Notes: generated by a model from the letters alone, not told the origin. Counted from the first letter of the stretch, positions 34,703 to 44,665 are shown. The stretch is DNA of 64,000 nucleotides from Candidatus Dormiibacterota bacterium (GCA_003139695.1 PLJM01000008.1:26006-90005); one strand, 5' to 3'. Program-made: numbers and translations.

Positions 34703-35389
34703 TGCCGTTCTCCCTTCTGTGGCGCGCGGCCGTCGCGGCGCTGACATCTGTGACCTGCCCCCCATTGACTGGTCCAGCTGTTATCAGAGCTGGGGTTGGT
34801 GGGTGCAGGTCGCAGTGTAGGCCGCCGGTGGAGGTGACGATCGCCGGCGACGGCAACCTCTCGTCGTCCTCACCGCGAACGCGTACGCGCCGGTCCGAGG
34901 CTCGATGGGCTCAGTACTCGCCCTTTACACGAAGTACGAGCCGCGGATCGTCCCGGCCAGCTGGGAGGCGAAGCGATAACGATGTCGCGCTCCTCTTTGA
35001 AGATTCGGTGCACCCACTCGATGGACTGCTTGGCTTTGGCGGCACGACGTGTTGGGTTCGATCGTCGATCGCCACCGCGATCGATCCGAAGCGGGCTGCC
35101 CGATGAGCCAGGTCACCGCAGCTTGCTCCGTATTTTCTTAAGGTGTACGAACTCAGCAGGCCCGAGGTGCACCGTCACGCCTTGACGTGTTAGGAAGTGG
35201 GACTACGATTCGGCCTCGTCGGTACTCGGGTGGCGATCGGTTGCAGCCTGCTTCGCCCGCCGGTGAGAAGCAGCGCGAGGGCGGCAGGACGAAGATCAGG
35301 CCGCCGACTCCGCCCAGGCGCACGAAGACAAAGCTGGCGAATCCAAGAGCGGCCAGGTAGGTAACGGAGACCCAGTTTTCCCCTGATCG
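34703..35389. other. Gene remnants around repeat copy 3
   Basis: About 690 nt with no intact gene. On the minus strand near 35240-35390 there is an uninterrupted hydrophobic frame (TYLAALGFASFVFVRLGG) that looks like a piece of a membrane protein. Near 34900-35080 a charged minus-strand frame (SIEWVHRIFKEERD) may be another fragment. Neither has a proper start and both are too short to assign. Confidence 0.4.
35104..35152 (+). repeat. Module-boundary repeat copy 3
   Basis: Starts TGAGCCAGGTCACCGCAGC and holds gtattttcttaaggtgtacg, one base different from the core of the other copies. Confidence 0.75.
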
Positions 35390-36505
35390 TCATCTGCCAG
35401 CGTGCGGTGCCGCGGCGGGTAGTTGCACCGTGACACAGAGCCCGCCAGCGGCCCGGGGAGTGAGGGTGAGGGTTCCGTCGTGTGCTTGGGTGATGCTTTC
35501 CACGATTGCGAGACCAAGGCCGACACCTGCATGGTGGGTGCGTATGCGCTCGGTGCCGCGAAGAAACGGCTCGACAAGCGTGGAAACCAACTCTGGGGTG
35601 AGCTTCTCGCCGGTGTTCTCGACACTGAGCACCACATTTTTGGGGTGAACGCTGGTCGTGACCCAGACAATGCCCTGTTCAGGCAGATTGTGGACGATCG
35701 CGTTGTGCACGAGGTTCGTAGTCAACTGCAGCAGTAGCGCGTGTGAGCCGATGGTGGGGGTCATGTCGCCGGAGGTTTCGATGGTGACGCTATGTTCTTC
35801 TGCGAGGGGGAGAAGCGTTTCAGTGGCTTCTTCTGCTATGAGTGACAGGTCGACGTCGCCTCGGGTGAAGGACCGCTGGTTGGCGCGGCTGAGCAGGAGC
35901 AATGCTTCAGTGAGGTCGATCGCTCGGGTGTTGACGGTGTGGAGGCGGTCGACAAGCGCGCCGTTGTCGCTGTTCAGGTAGTTGCGCGCCACGTCGAGAA
36001 GCATCTTTGTGGTCGCCAGTGGGGTGCGCAGTTCGTGCGAGGCGTTGGCTGCGAATCTCTGCTGTTCGGCGATGTGTGCTTCGAGCCGCGCGAGCATGGT
36101 GTCGAAGGCGTCGGCGAGTTCGCGAAACTCATCTCTGCGCCCCGGTAGCCGGATTCGGTGGGAGAGCGATCCGGTCGCGGCCATTCGTGTCGCGTCTGTG
36201 ATTCGGGCCAGGGGGGCAAGCATGCGGCCGGCGAGAATCCACCCTCCCAGGAGACCGAACACCAGCAGGAACGCCAACACGACGGCCGCGGCTACGGCAA
36301 AGCCGTGCAGGGGGTCGGAGCGGTTGGGAGAGAACCACCGGCTCGTGAAATCGATGGTCAGACCGGCGGGCAAATAACGCAGCAGGAACACCCACACGGC
36401 CGCGAGCATCACGGCACCTGCCAGCATGAGGAAGCCGGCGTAGCTGAGCGTGAGCTTGAGGCGAACACTCAAACCAGGGGCCCTATCCACGCTCTTCTTC
36501 CTCAC
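35390..36505 (-). CDS. Two-component sensor histidine kinase
   Basis: 371 residues from GTG 36505, overlapping the response regulator by 23 nt. Two transmembrane helices (about 20-45 and 68-92) flank a short extracytoplasmic loop. HAMP follows (LAPLARITDATRMA), then HisKA with ASHELRTPLA (phospho-acceptor His), and HATPase with NLVHNAIVHN (N box) and HHAGVGLGLAIV. It resembles actinobacterial kinases placed next to MacB-type efflux genes, which it probably controls. Confidence 0.93.
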   Translation of the reverse strand: MRKKSVDRAPGLSVRLKLTLSYAGFLMLAGAVMLAAVWVFLLRYLPAGLTIDFTSRWFSPNRSDPLHGFAVAAAVVLAFLLVFGLLGGWILAGRMLAPLARITDATRMAATGSLSHRIRLPGRRDEFRELADAFDTMLARLEAHIAEQQRFAANASHELRTPLATTKMLLDVARNYLNSDNGALVDRLHTVNTRAIDLTEALLLLSRANQRSFTRGDVDLSLIAEEATETLLPLAEEHSVTIETSGDMTPTIGSHALLLQLTTNLVHNAIVHNLPEQGIVWVTTSVHPKNVVLSVENTGEKLTPELVSTLVEPFLRGTERIRTHHAGVGLGLAIVESITQAHDGTLTLTPRAAGGLCVTVQLPAAAPHAGR

Positions 36506-37169
36506 GCCCGGTGCCGGGTGCTGTGTCGATGCGGTAGCCGACGCCGGCGACGGTGGCGATGATCCCGGGTTCGCCGAGGCGTTTGCGCAGTGCTGAGACA
36601 GTGATGCGCACGGCGTTGGTGAACGGGTCTGCGTTCTCGTCCCACGCCCGTCCCAGCAGCTCCTCGGCGCTGACGACACCGCCTTCGGCAGTGACGAGAA
36701 CTTCGAGCACTGCGAACTGCTTCCTGGTCAGCGCGACGTAGCGGCCGTCGCGGTAGACCTCTCGGCGGAACGGATCCAGACGCAGGCCCGCGATCTCTCG
36801 CACGGGTGGCCGGTTGCGGGCCCGCCTGCGGTCGAGTGCTCTGAGGCGGAGCACGAGTTCTCGGAGTTCGAAGGGTTTGGTGAGGTAGTCGTCGGCGCCG
36901 AGTTCGAACCCGGAAGCCTTGTCGTCGAGCCGGTCGGCAGCGGTGAGCATGAGGATGGGCATTCCGTTTCCGGAGGCAACGATGCGTTTGGCGATCTCGT
37001 CGCCAGAGGGCCCGGGGATGTCGCGGTCGAGGACGGCGATGTCGTAGGCGTTAATGCTCAGCAGTTCCAAAGCGCTGTCACCGTCACCGGCGATGTCGGC
37101 GGCGATCGCTTCCAGGCGTAGGCCATCGCGGATGGCTTCGGCCATAAAGGGCTCGTCCTCAACGATCAA
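36483..37169 (-). CDS. OmpR/PhoB-type response regulator
   Basis: 228 residues from TTG 37169; an in-frame ATC three codons earlier would restore the usual M-R-V-L-I-V start, but TTG has the better-spaced GGAG. Receiver domain with EDEPF, phospho-acceptor Asp in AVLDRDIPG and Lys in YLTKPFEL; winged-helix C-terminus with LTRKQFAVLEVL and VSALRKRLG. It is divergent from the lipoprotein and efflux operon, its probable target. Confidence 0.94.
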   Translation of the reverse strand: MIVEDEPFMAEAIRDGLRLEAIAADIAGDGDSALELLSINAYDIAVLDRDIPGPSGDEIAKRIVASGNGMPILMLTAADRLDDKASGFELGADDYLTKPFELRELVLRLRALDRRRARNRPPVREIAGLRLDPFRREVYRDGRYVALTRKQFAVLEVLVTAEGGVVSAEELLGRAWDENADPFTNAVRITVSALRKRLGEPGIIATVAGVGYRIDTAPGTGREEEERG

Positions 37170-37292
37170 GACACGGATGCTCCGATGCTACGGGCTGTCG
37201 CATATCGCTGGCCTATCGAAAACCCCATACGTGCTGGCAACACGACGCTGCCTTTACTGGAGGCATGACCCACAGCGAACCAGCACAAACAC

Positions 37293-37817
37293 ATGAGTAG
37301 AACACTTCGGCCGCTGGCTACCACTGCCGCGATCGCGATGGTTGCTCTGATCAGCGCGTGCGGTTCGAACGCACCTGCCGCGACCAGCAGCGCCGCCAAT
37401 GTTGAGCAGGCGGTGAAGTTCTCTCAGTGCATGCGCGCCAACGGCGTGCCGAACTTCCCGGACCCGGATGCGTCCGGTGCGCTCACCATCGATGGGGTAG
37501 TAAACGGCTCGTCGCTGGACCCGAACTCCGCGACGTTCCAGCAGGCCATCAGCGCGTGTAAGGACCTGGAGCCACCGGGGTTCATGGGCTACACCAGGAG
37601 CGCCCAGCAGCAGGAGGCGGCCCTCAAGTTTGCCCAGTGCATGCGCGACAACGGCGTGCCGGACTTCCCGGACCCCACCGCAGATGGCCCCCTCATCGAC
37701 ACGACTCGAATCCCATCCATGGCAGGGAAGGACCCTCGGAGCTATCCGGGGTTCCAGGCCGCGACGCAGAAGTGTCGCGACTTCGCGGCGGCGGCGGGGG
37801 TGACGGGGGGCAAGTGA
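37293..37817 (+). CDS. Exported lipoprotein with duplicated Cys motif
   Basis: 174 residues. A signal peptide with lipobox LISAC is followed by two copies of an internal motif, FSQCMRANGVPNFPDP and FAQCMRDNGVPDFPDP, about 70 residues apart. Small lipoproteins with this motif are found beside HlyD/MacB efflux operons in Actinomycetota. Its TGA overlaps the ATG of the next gene (TGATG), so it is the first gene of the efflux operon. Confidence 0.82.
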   Translation: MSRTLRPLATTAAIAMVALISACGSNAPAATSSAANVEQAVKFSQCMRANGVPNFPDPDASGALTIDGVVNGSSLDPNSATFQQAISACKDLEPPGFMGYTRSAQQQEAALKFAQCMRDNGVPDFPDPTADGPLIDTTRIPSMAGKDPRSYPGFQAATQKCRDFAAAAGVTGGK

Positions 37818-38962
37818 TGCGGAAGACGTGGGTGCTTGCGGGAGCGGCCGTCCTGGTTGCCGTCATCGCCACCGCGGGCGTGGTTGTCATGTCCACCGCG
37901 AAGCAGGCGACCCCGGCCGCACAGGAGCTGCCGGCGAACACGGCGAAGGTAGAAATGGTGACGCTCTCGGCCGTGGTCTCCGTGGATGGGACCCTGACCT
38001 ACTCGGCGCAATCGGACGGCTCGCCTTTCTCCGTGATCAACCATGCCCAGGGGACATACACCAAGCTGCCAGCCCTCGGCCAGGTGATCTCTCAGGGTCA
38101 AGTGCTCTACCGGGTGAACGACAGTCCGGTGGTGTTGTTGTATGGCTCGACGCCTGCCTATCGGACCCTGTCGGCTGGCGCTACCGGCGCCGACGTGGCT
38201 CAACTCAAAGCGGACCTGGTCGCGCTCGGCTATGCCACCTCGGCTCAGCTCGGCCCAACCTCCGCCTCCTTCTGGTCTGCCACAACCACAGCCGTGGAGA
38301 AGCTTCAGGCCGCTCTAGGGATGACCCAGACCGGCGCGCTGACTCTCGGCCAAGCAGTGTTCGAACCCACCGCAGTGCGGGTGACGACCATGTCAGCCCA
38401 GTTAGGGGGCGGCACCCAGACCGGGCAGACGGTGATGCAGGCCACCTCGACCACTCGGATCGTGCAGGTGGCGTTGGTCGCCTCGCAACAGACCGAGGTG
38501 GCGGTCGGGGACACGGTGACCATCACCCTGCCCAACAACAAGACCACCCCAGGTGTCGTCTCCTCGGTCGGGGCGGTCGCCACCTGCCCATCGAGTTCCG
38601 GGTCCGGCAGGTCGAACTCCAGCTCCGCGGCGCCGGGAACGGACACCTGCTCTTCGGGGAGCACAACACCGACCATCACCGTTGACATCACCCCCTCCGA
38701 CCCGGCCGCCACGGGCACGTGGGATCAGGCCCCGGTGCGGGTCGGTATCACCACCGCCACCGTGCCCAGCGCCCTGGCGGTGCCAGTGACCGCGCTGCTG
38801 GCCCAGTCCGGGGGTGGCTACGCCGTCGAGGTCGTCAACGCTGGGGGGATCAACCATCTCGTGCCGGTCTCGCTCGGACTGTTCGACGACGCTGACGGGC
38901 TGGTGCAGGTCAGCGGCTCAGGGCTGGCCGCCGGGCAGCAAGTTGTGGTCCCGACGACATGA
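37817..38962 (+). CDS. Efflux periplasmic adaptor with peptidoglycan-binding domain
   Basis: 381 residues from ATG 37817. One N-terminal helix anchors it in the membrane. A biotinyl-lipoyl-like strand region is followed by a peptidoglycan-binding domain 1 (TGADVAQLKADLVALGY, then TTTAVEKLQAALGM) and a HlyD-like beta-barrel with a Ser/Gly-rich loop. The adaptor probably links the MacB-type ABC pump to the wall. It overlaps the ATPase gene by 4 nt (ATGA). Confidence 0.85.
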   Translation: MRKTWVLAGAAVLVAVIATAGVVVMSTAKQATPAAQELPANTAKVEMVTLSAVVSVDGTLTYSAQSDGSPFSVINHAQGTYTKLPALGQVISQGQVLYRVNDSPVVLLYGSTPAYRTLSAGATGADVAQLKADLVALGYATSAQLGPTSASFWSATTTAVEKLQAALGMTQTGALTLGQAVFEPTAVRVTTMSAQLGGGTQTGQTVMQATSTTRIVQVALVASQQTEVAVGDTVTITLPNNKTTPGVVSSVGAVATCPSSSGSGRSNSSSAAPGTDTCSSGSTTPTITVDITPSDPAATGTWDQAPVRVGITTATVPSALAVPVTALLAQSGGGYAVEVVNAGGINHLVPVSLGLFDDADGLVQVSGSGLAAGQQVVVPTT

Positions 38963-39786
38963 CCTACACGCTGCTACCCGCACCCGACAACAACGAGGGC
39001 GGTGTAGGGGCGCCGGTGCTCGAGGTGGACGAGGTGACCAAAAGCTATCCCGGCGAGCCGCCCGTCCAGGCCCTGCGCGGGGTGAATCTCACCATCGGCC
39101 AGGGGGAGCTGGTCGGGATCGTCGGCCCGTCGGGGTCGGGCAAGACCACCTTGCTGCAACTGATGGGAACCCTTGACCGGCCCACCAGCGGCCGGGTGCG
39201 GATCACCGGGCTAGACGTCGCAACGATGGCCGACGACGACGTGGCCTACCTCCGGGCCACCCGGATCGGGTTCATCTTCCAACAGTTCTTCCTGGCCGAG
39301 CACGCCACCGTCTTAGACAACGTCGCCGACGGGCTCCTCTACGCCGGCATCCCCCTCAAGCAGCGCCGCCAGCGCGCTCTCGACGCCCTGGACCTGGTCG
39401 GCCTCGCCCAGCGCCCCCATGCCTGTCCGACCCAGCTCTCGGGTGGGCAACGCCAACGGGTCGCCATCGCCCGGGCCCTCGTCGGCCGGCCCGCCATCGT
39501 GCTCGCTGACGAGCCGACCGGGAACCTCGACCAGGCGACCGGGCAGTCCATCCTGGCCCTGATCGACCAGCTCCACCGGGCCGGCTCGACCATCGTGGTC
39601 ATCACCCACGACCACGTCATCGCCGAGCGGATGTCCCGCAAAGTCGAGATCCTCGACGGCCTCATCCTGTCCGACACCGGCCCCGCCGCGGGAGCCGACG
39701 GGCGGCTCCGCCCATTCGCCCCCTTTGCCCAACATCCTGTCTCAGGACGCCGGCCTGGGCTGCCCGTCCGCGAGGACTCGTCATGA
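38959..39786 (+). CDS. ABC transporter ATP-binding protein, MacB type
   Basis: 275 residues. Walker A GPSGSGKTT, Q loop FIFQQFFL, signature LSGGQRQRVAIARAL and Walker B IVLADEPTGNLD place it in the LolD/MacB group. The C-terminal 40 residues are Pro/Arg-rich. It overlaps both neighbours by 4 nt (ATGA), so it is translated as part of the four-gene efflux operon. Confidence 0.95.
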   Translation: MTYTLLPAPDNNEGGVGAPVLEVDEVTKSYPGEPPVQALRGVNLTIGQGELVGIVGPSGSGKTTLLQLMGTLDRPTSGRVRITGLDVATMADDDVAYLRATRIGFIFQQFFLAEHATVLDNVADGLLYAGIPLKQRRQRALDALDLVGLAQRPHACPTQLSGGQRQRVAIARALVGRPAIVLADEPTGNLDQATGQSILALIDQLHRAGSTIVVITHDHVIAERMSRKVEILDGLILSDTGPAAGADGRLRPFAPFAQHPVSGRRPGLPVREDSS

Positions 39787-40988
39787 CCGCCGCGACCTTG
39801 AGTCGGAGACGGTTGCAGCTGTCCGACCTGGCCCGGCTCTCGAGCGTGGGCCTGCGCACCCGGAAGTTGCGGGCCGGGCTGTCCGCCCTCGGTATCGCCA
39901 TCGGGGTGGCCGCCATAGTCGCCGTGCTCGGCCTGTCCGCCTCGGCCCAGGCCGGCCTACTCAACGAGATCAACCAGCTCGGCACCAACCTGCTCACCGT
40001 CAGCAACGGGCAGAGCTTCACCGGCGGCACCGCGGAGCTGCCTACCACGGCGCCCGCCATGATCGGCCGCATCAGCGGTGTGCAGCAGGTCGAGACCACC
40101 GGGGCGGTCAGCGGCGCCAACGCCTATCGCAACCCCTACATCCCTTCCGGTAACACCAACGCCCTGACCGTCCAAGCCGCATCTCTCGACCTCCTCCCGG
40201 TGGTCGCCACCAGCGTCGCCGAGGGCCGCTACCTCAACGCGGCCACCGCCCAAGAACCCGTTGCCGTGCTCGGCGCGGCTGCCGCGCAGCGGCTTGGGAT
40301 CGACCGTATCTACCCCGGCGAGCGGATCTGGGTCGGCGGCCAATGGTTCTACGTCGCAGGCATCCTCAGACCGGCTGTGCTGGTCCCCGCCATCGACTCC
40401 TCCGTCCTGGTCGGCTACCCCGCGGCAGAGAAGTACCTGGGCTTCGACGGCCATCCCTCCACCGTCTACCTGCGGGCCCAGAACGACCGGGTCAACGCCG
40501 TCGATGACCTCCTGGCTGCCACCGCCAACCCTCAGAACCCCAGCGGGGTCAACGTCAGCCAACCCTCCTCCGCGCTCGTTGCTGAAGCCGAGGCCAAGGG
40601 TGCCCTCAACAGCCTGTTCCTCGGCCTCGGCGCCGTCGCCCTCTTGGTCGGCGCGGTCGGCGTCGCGAACATCATGATCATCTCGGTCCTCGAACGCCGC
40701 TCAGAGATCGGCCTGCGCCGCGCCCTGGGCGCTACCAAAAGCCACATCCGTACCCAGTTCCTCTCCGAAGCCGTCCTCCTCGGACTGCTTGGCGGCGCGG
40801 TCGGGGTTGCCCTTGGCGTCGTGTCGACGGCCGTCTACGCCTACACCAAAGGCTGGGCCACCGTCATCCCCACCGAAGCCTGGGCCGGCGGCTTCGCCGC
40901 CTCGCTTGTGATCGGTGCCGTCGCCGGGCTCATGCCCGCACTGCGCGCCGCGCGCATGTCACCCACTCAAGCCCTGTGGAGCATCTGA
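39783..40988 (+). CDS. ABC transporter permease, MacB/FtsX type
   Basis: 401 residues. One N-terminal helix (about 42-62), a large extracytoplasmic domain with NQLGTNLLTV, then three C-terminal helices around RRSEIGLRRALGATKSHI, the FtsX/MacB signature. It forms the membrane part of the pump with the preceding ATPase; the substrate is unknown. Confidence 0.93.
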   Translation: MTAATLSRRRLQLSDLARLSSVGLRTRKLRAGLSALGIAIGVAAIVAVLGLSASAQAGLLNEINQLGTNLLTVSNGQSFTGGTAELPTTAPAMIGRISGVQQVETTGAVSGANAYRNPYIPSGNTNALTVQAASLDLLPVVATSVAEGRYLNAATAQEPVAVLGAAAAQRLGIDRIYPGERIWVGGQWFYVAGILRPAVLVPAIDSSVLVGYPAAEKYLGFDGHPSTVYLRAQNDRVNAVDDLLAATANPQNPSGVNVSQPSSALVAEAEAKGALNSLFLGLGAVALLVGAVGVANIMIISVLERRSEIGLRRALGATKSHIRTQFLSEAVLLGLLGGAVGVALGVVSTAVYAYTKGWATVIPTEAWAGGFAASLVIGAVAGLMPALRAARMSPTQALWSI

Positions 40989-41155
40989 CGCCGTACACAG
41001 AACGTGGCAATCGCAATTCCGAGGCTTGGTACCCGGCAGAGGCTCAGGCACTCGACGACCTCCAGCGGCGGCTGGACAAGGATCCCACTACCGGCACCGA
41101 CGGCACAGATCTTAAGGACGTGATCGACCCCGGACGCATTCGGCTGGTCGTCTAG
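40976..41155 (+). CDS. Small hypothetical protein
   Basis: 59 codons from GTG 40976, overlapping the permease end by 13 nt. The product is charged and helical (WYPAEAQALDDLQRRLDKD) and ends DPGRIRLVV. Its TAG stop shares a CTAG with the convergent gene, as at two other gene pairs in this window, which slightly supports both frames. It may instead be the C-terminal piece of a lost gene. Confidence 0.35.
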   Translation: MEHLTPYTERGNRNSEAWYPAEAQALDDLQRRLDKDPTTGTDGTDLKDVIDPGRIRLVV

Positions 41156-41481
41156 GGTCGATCGTCGGTCCACGCGAGGGCCACCGCACGCCTCTGGGTC
41201 TCGATGCGTGATGCCATTGATTCCATATCCCAGCCGCTTTCCTCTGCGTGTCGAAGGAGTTCGTCTCGCTTTGCCGCGAGCGACGCCTCTATCGCGGTCA
41301 GGTCGTCGCGCGTGGGCTGCGTCGGAAGAGCTCCAAAGCTATCCAGAACGCCTTGCGCTGATTGCTCTCCACCCAATTCGACAAGTTCTGCGATGAGCGT
41401 GTCAGCAGCCAGCGAGTAAACGGGTCTCCGCCACCTGAGTATGTCGATGAGCGGTTCGTCTCCTGGGCCGCCGGCCGGCAT
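41152..41481 (-). CDS. Hypothetical protein
   Basis: 109 residues, mostly helical and acidic, with DEPLIDILRWRRPVYSLAADTLIAEL at the N-terminus split by no stop and a coiled region ASLAAKRDELLRHAEESG. No family recognised. It stands alone on the minus strand with its stop overlapping that of the small plus-strand frame. Confidence 0.5.
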   Translation of the reverse strand: MPAGGPGDEPLIDILRWRRPVYSLAADTLIAELVELGGEQSAQGVLDSFGALPTQPTRDDLTAIEASLAAKRDELLRHAEESGWDMESMASRIETQRRAVALAWTDDRP

Positions 41482-41558
41482 GCCCCGATCCTACGCCAGC
41501 ATCCCAAATTCGGTTGATGCGCGCGTCCCTGCGTGCCCCATCGAACAGTTCCCAGCCG

Positions 41559-41701
41559 CGTGCCCCGTATTTCCTTAAGATGTACGGACTTACCGCCTGT
41601 CCCAGCTGCCCGACAACTCGGGCTAGCCGCCGATTCTGATCGTCCCCAGGCTGAGGCGGCAAAAGCCCGCAGCAGGCCGGAGCGAGTTTTGCCCTCTTAC
41701 A
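41559..41701 (+). repeat. Module-boundary repeat copy 4 (long form)
   Basis: Core gtatttccttaagatgtacg, then about 120 nt nearly identical to copy 1, including acaactcgggctagccgcc and ending gagttttgccctcttaca. The sequence upstream of the core differs from copies 1-3 apart from ccgcgtgcccc. Confidence 0.85.
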
Positions 41702-41719
41702 CCTTCAGATCGGCATAAG

Positions 41720-41890
41720 TCAGCCGCTGCATGCGACCGCCTGCCGAGGATCCCCATCCTTAGGGCACGTGGCTGAGGTCAATGCGGCATCCATGGTCTC
41801 AGCCGCCAGACGGCTAAGTGATTTCGTGAGATGGCTGTAGGCGTTGAGAGTCGTGAGGACCGTGCTGTGACCGAGCAGGTCTTGCCCGGA
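41720..41890 (-). pseudogene. C-terminal remnant of a tyrosine recombinase
   Basis: On the minus strand a frame ending TGA at 41720 reads DLLGHSTVLTTLNAYSHLTK, the classic end of a phage-type integrase with catalytic His (LGH) and nucleophile Tyr (AYSH). The N-terminal catalytic domain is missing; the frame is lost upstream of about 41890. It is a scar of an old integrated element next to repeat copy 4. Confidence 0.8.
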
Positions 41891-42043
41891 CCGGGAGGGC
41901 GCTCTTCAGCGCGTCGTGGACACGCTATTCGAGCTCCCAGTGCCGAACGGGAACCCGATCGACGATGCCGTGGAGCACGCCCGGATTCTGGTCGCCTTTG
42001 TTAAAGGTGGCTCGGCTACCCTTGGCGCCCTCGTGGTGAGGGA

Positions 42044-43948
42044 TCAACCCAGTAGCTCGGAGGCGAGCTGGCTCTGTCGGGCAGCCGCAGCGGCGATCTC
42101 CTGGGCGGTGGTTGCCACCGAGCGGCTGCCCGCGGCGATGTGCTCGATTGCGAGTACGACCTGTTGCGTGGAGGCGCGCTGCTGCTGGGTTGCGAGCTGC
42201 ACCTGTCCGCTGACCTCGGTCATCGCCTGCATCATCGCCAGCCCGCGCTCCATCTGTTCGACGCCCTTCTCCAGGGCCATGACGGTCTCGCTACTCTGGG
42301 CCTGGGCGCCCTCGACGAGCTTGACGATCTGGGCGGCGGCGGCTTTGGAGCGCTCCGCCAGACGGCGGACCTCGTCGGCGACGACGCCAAAGCCACGCCC
42401 GGCGTCGCCCGCTCGCGCAGCTTCGATGGCGGCGTTCAGCGCGAGCAGGTTGGTCTTATCGGCGATGTCGTTGATGAGCTCGAGCATGCCCTCGATCTCG
42501 TTGACGCGACCAGCCAGGGCCACGGTGCGATCGCCCGAAGCCCTGAGGTCGGTCTGCGCAAGCTCCAGGTTGGTCTGCGTATCGGCGGCCTGTTTGGCAA
42601 CCCGGTCGATGGTTTCGGCAATCGAAGCCGAGCTGCGCGCGACCTCCTCCATGCTGGCCGAGGTGGCGGAGGCGGCTGTGGTCTGTTCGAAGGTCGCGGC
42701 GGCGAGCTGTTCGGCGACGGCGGAGAGCTGGGTGGCGGACTCGGAGACCTCGCCTCGCAGGCGGAACAGGACACCGCCGAGGCGCTCAACCATCGCGTTG
42801 AACGCGTCGCTGAGCCTTCGGATCTCTCCGCCCCCCTTTAGATTTACACGGGCGGACAGATCTCCCGCTTCAACCCTTGCAGCGGCACGAGAGAGAGCAA
42901 CGATCGGTCGTGTTGTCAAGATCGCTAACACAAGTGCGAAACCGATCAGGAGCAGCGTGCTCAACACCTGGAGCAACGAGGTTCGAAACTCCTGTGCTCG
43001 GACCGGAGCCAGCGCGCTTGCAGTTTCGATGGACGCAATGACCACCCAATCAAGGCCCAAAATCGGTTCGTACCCGGCAAGGACTTGCAAGTTCCTGTAG
43101 TCGACGATCAGGGCCTCGCCCGGGCCGACTGCCGTTGCCTGATCGAAGATCGCGCCCTCGGCATTGAGTTTAAGCGCGCCCTTGGCCAGTATTGCGCCGT
43201 CGTTCTGGAGGACGCCCCACTCCGAGCTGTAGAGGAGGAGGTGCTGCGCGTTGACCAAATGGACTTCTGTGTCGGAGTCCAGACCGTAAGGATTGAGCAA
43301 CCTCCCGAGCGCCGTCACGCTCAGGTTTCCCACGACCAAGCCTTGCGGCTTGCTGTCTGAACCGACGATCGGAGCGGTCATGATCCAATCGAGACCTTCT
43401 TTCCCTATCTGAATCGGCCCCATGGTCTCAACGCTGAGGCTGTTGGCGAACGTTGATCCTGTCGACCTGGTAGAGAGCGCGCCACCCGGCCTCGTCGACG
43501 CGACGACAATTCCACCCAGATCGAAGATTTGCATGGTTTCGAAGGACGGATAGGAGGTGGCCGAGGCCACCAGCCGGTCGTTCAGGCCTGGCCTCGAGAG
43601 TTCGCCGATGTTGCTCTGCGCAACGGCGCGAAGGTCTGTCTTGCGCTCTGCCACCCAGTCGTCGATGCGGACGGAGATGCTCTCCGCTGTCGACTCTGTG
43701 TGCAACTTGGCCTGATCGATGCTCGTCTGGGCGCTCCAATTGGCGATCACGAGCCCGAGCAGGATGGAGGTTGGAATCGACACCAGCAGCAGGCCCGCCA
43801 CAATGCGCAGGGAATAGCTGTCGAACGACCTCCAGCGCTTAGAACCCTGGGGCGCGGGTGTGGCCCCCGCTGGGGCCTTCACCAAACGAAGCGACGGCGT
43901 CTGGACGTCAAGCGCACGGCCCTCCGGCGGCCCCCTCCGCAGCTGCAT
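42044..43948 (-). CDS. Methyl-accepting chemotaxis protein
   Basis: 634 residues. A first transmembrane helix (about 49-70) is followed by a double-Cache-like extracytoplasmic sensor, a second helix (about 325-345), HAMP ([22 protein letters not shown]) and a C-terminal signalling domain with the conserved hairpin region beginning [16 protein letters not shown], then [15 protein letters not shown]. The N-terminal 45 residues are Pro/Arg-rich. No other chemotaxis gene is visible, so it must signal to a kinase encoded elsewhere. Confidence 0.94.
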   Translation of the reverse strand: MQLRRGPPEGRALDVQTPSLRLVKAPAGATPAPQGSKRWRSFDSYSLRIVAGLLLVSIPTSILLGLVIANWSAQTSIDQAKLHTESTAESISVRIDDWVAERKTDLRAVAQSNIGELSRPGLNDRLVASATSYPSFETMQIFDLGGIVVASTRPGGALSTRSTGSTFANSLSVETMGPIQIGKEGLDWIMTAPIVGSDSKPQGLVVGNLSVTALGRLLNPYGLDSDTEVHLVNAQHLLLYSSEWGVLQNDGAILAKGALKLNAEGAIFDQATAVGPGEALIVDYRNLQVLAGYEPILGLDWVVIASIETASALAPVRAQEFRTSLLQVLSTLLLIGFALVLAILTTRPIVALSRAAARVEAGDLSARVNLKGGGEIRRLSDAFNAMVERLGGVLFRLRGEVSESATQLSAVAEQLAAATFEQTTAASATSASMEEVARSSASIAETIDRVAKQAADTQTNLELAQTDLRASGDRTVALAGRVNEIEGMLELINDIADKTNLLALNAAIEAARAGDAGRGFGVVADEVRRLAERSKAAAAQIVKLVEGAQAQSSETVMALEKGVEQMERGLAMMQAMTEVSGQVQLATQQQRASTQQVVLAIEHIAAGSRSVATTAQEIAAAAARQSQLASELLG

Positions 43949-44665
43949 GGCTTTGTACTACGGGAAACCGCCTACTTTGTCGCCATCGGGAGACACGGCG
44001 GGCCACCCCTATAAATTCATGGCTCGGGTCCTTAAGCTCGCCCTGCAACTTGGAGTGGACCACGCTCCGCAAGTCGACAAGATGGCGCAAGTGGATTTCG
44101 AAACTCGTACCACGATCATCCACATTCCCACTTGCGGTCTGTTGCGCATGAAGTACTTGCAGAACTTGCCTCTGGGTGGTGACGTCGAGGGCAGCGTTCG
44201 GTTCAGTCAAGGTCTGAATAGATCTATCCGCGGCGGCTGAAGTCCTTGACCTCGCCGGCCACCTCAGTGTCCAGAGAGCAGTGATCGACGGCTTTGGACA
44301 ATTCGTGCGAACCGGATGGATCGATCCAAGCCGGCCGAGAACCCGGGCTCGATGGCCTGATTTGTAGCTGCAGACAACGACAGGAATCAGATTCAGCCCG
44401 AATTACGCGCATGGCCCTACACTTTTGGCCACGCATGCGCCATTTCCAGGTCCCGCTGATGCTCGTCGCGGCCTCTCTCGCCATCACCATCACGGCAGTC
44501 GGAGCCGACCCAATCGGGTCCTCGGCGACCTTCTCGGTAGCGGCGAACTCACGCAGCTTGTCCACCTCGGGCCGACTCGCCCGGCCGGGCATGCCCGAGA
44601 CGCCCGGCGACTCGGGGAAGTATCTGGAGCCGGCCGCCAGCGATGCCGAGCCCGTCGCCCGCCAG
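43949..44665. other. Region without a confident gene
   Basis: Two open frames overlap here, one on each strand (43908-44210 minus, 44022-44240 plus); neither shows a family motif. The frame of the downstream response regulator is open back to 44294 and would add a hydrophobic stretch (PLMLVAASLAITITAVGA), which would be unusual for a regulator. Confidence 0.5.

Noticed and set aside
37167..37178. ATC start for the OmpR-type regulator
   Set aside because: ATC would restore the usual N-terminus, but the ribosome binding site GGAG is only one base away from it, while TTG 37169 has normal spacing.
41916..43100. Long plus-strand frame of 394 codons
   Set aside because: It lies antisense to the chemoreceptor gene, which has clear domains; its Ser/Ala-rich product is a shadow of that gene.
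43908..44240. Small genes on either strand before the response regulator
   Set aside because: Both frames overlap each other or the chemoreceptor, and neither has a recognisable motif or convincing start.
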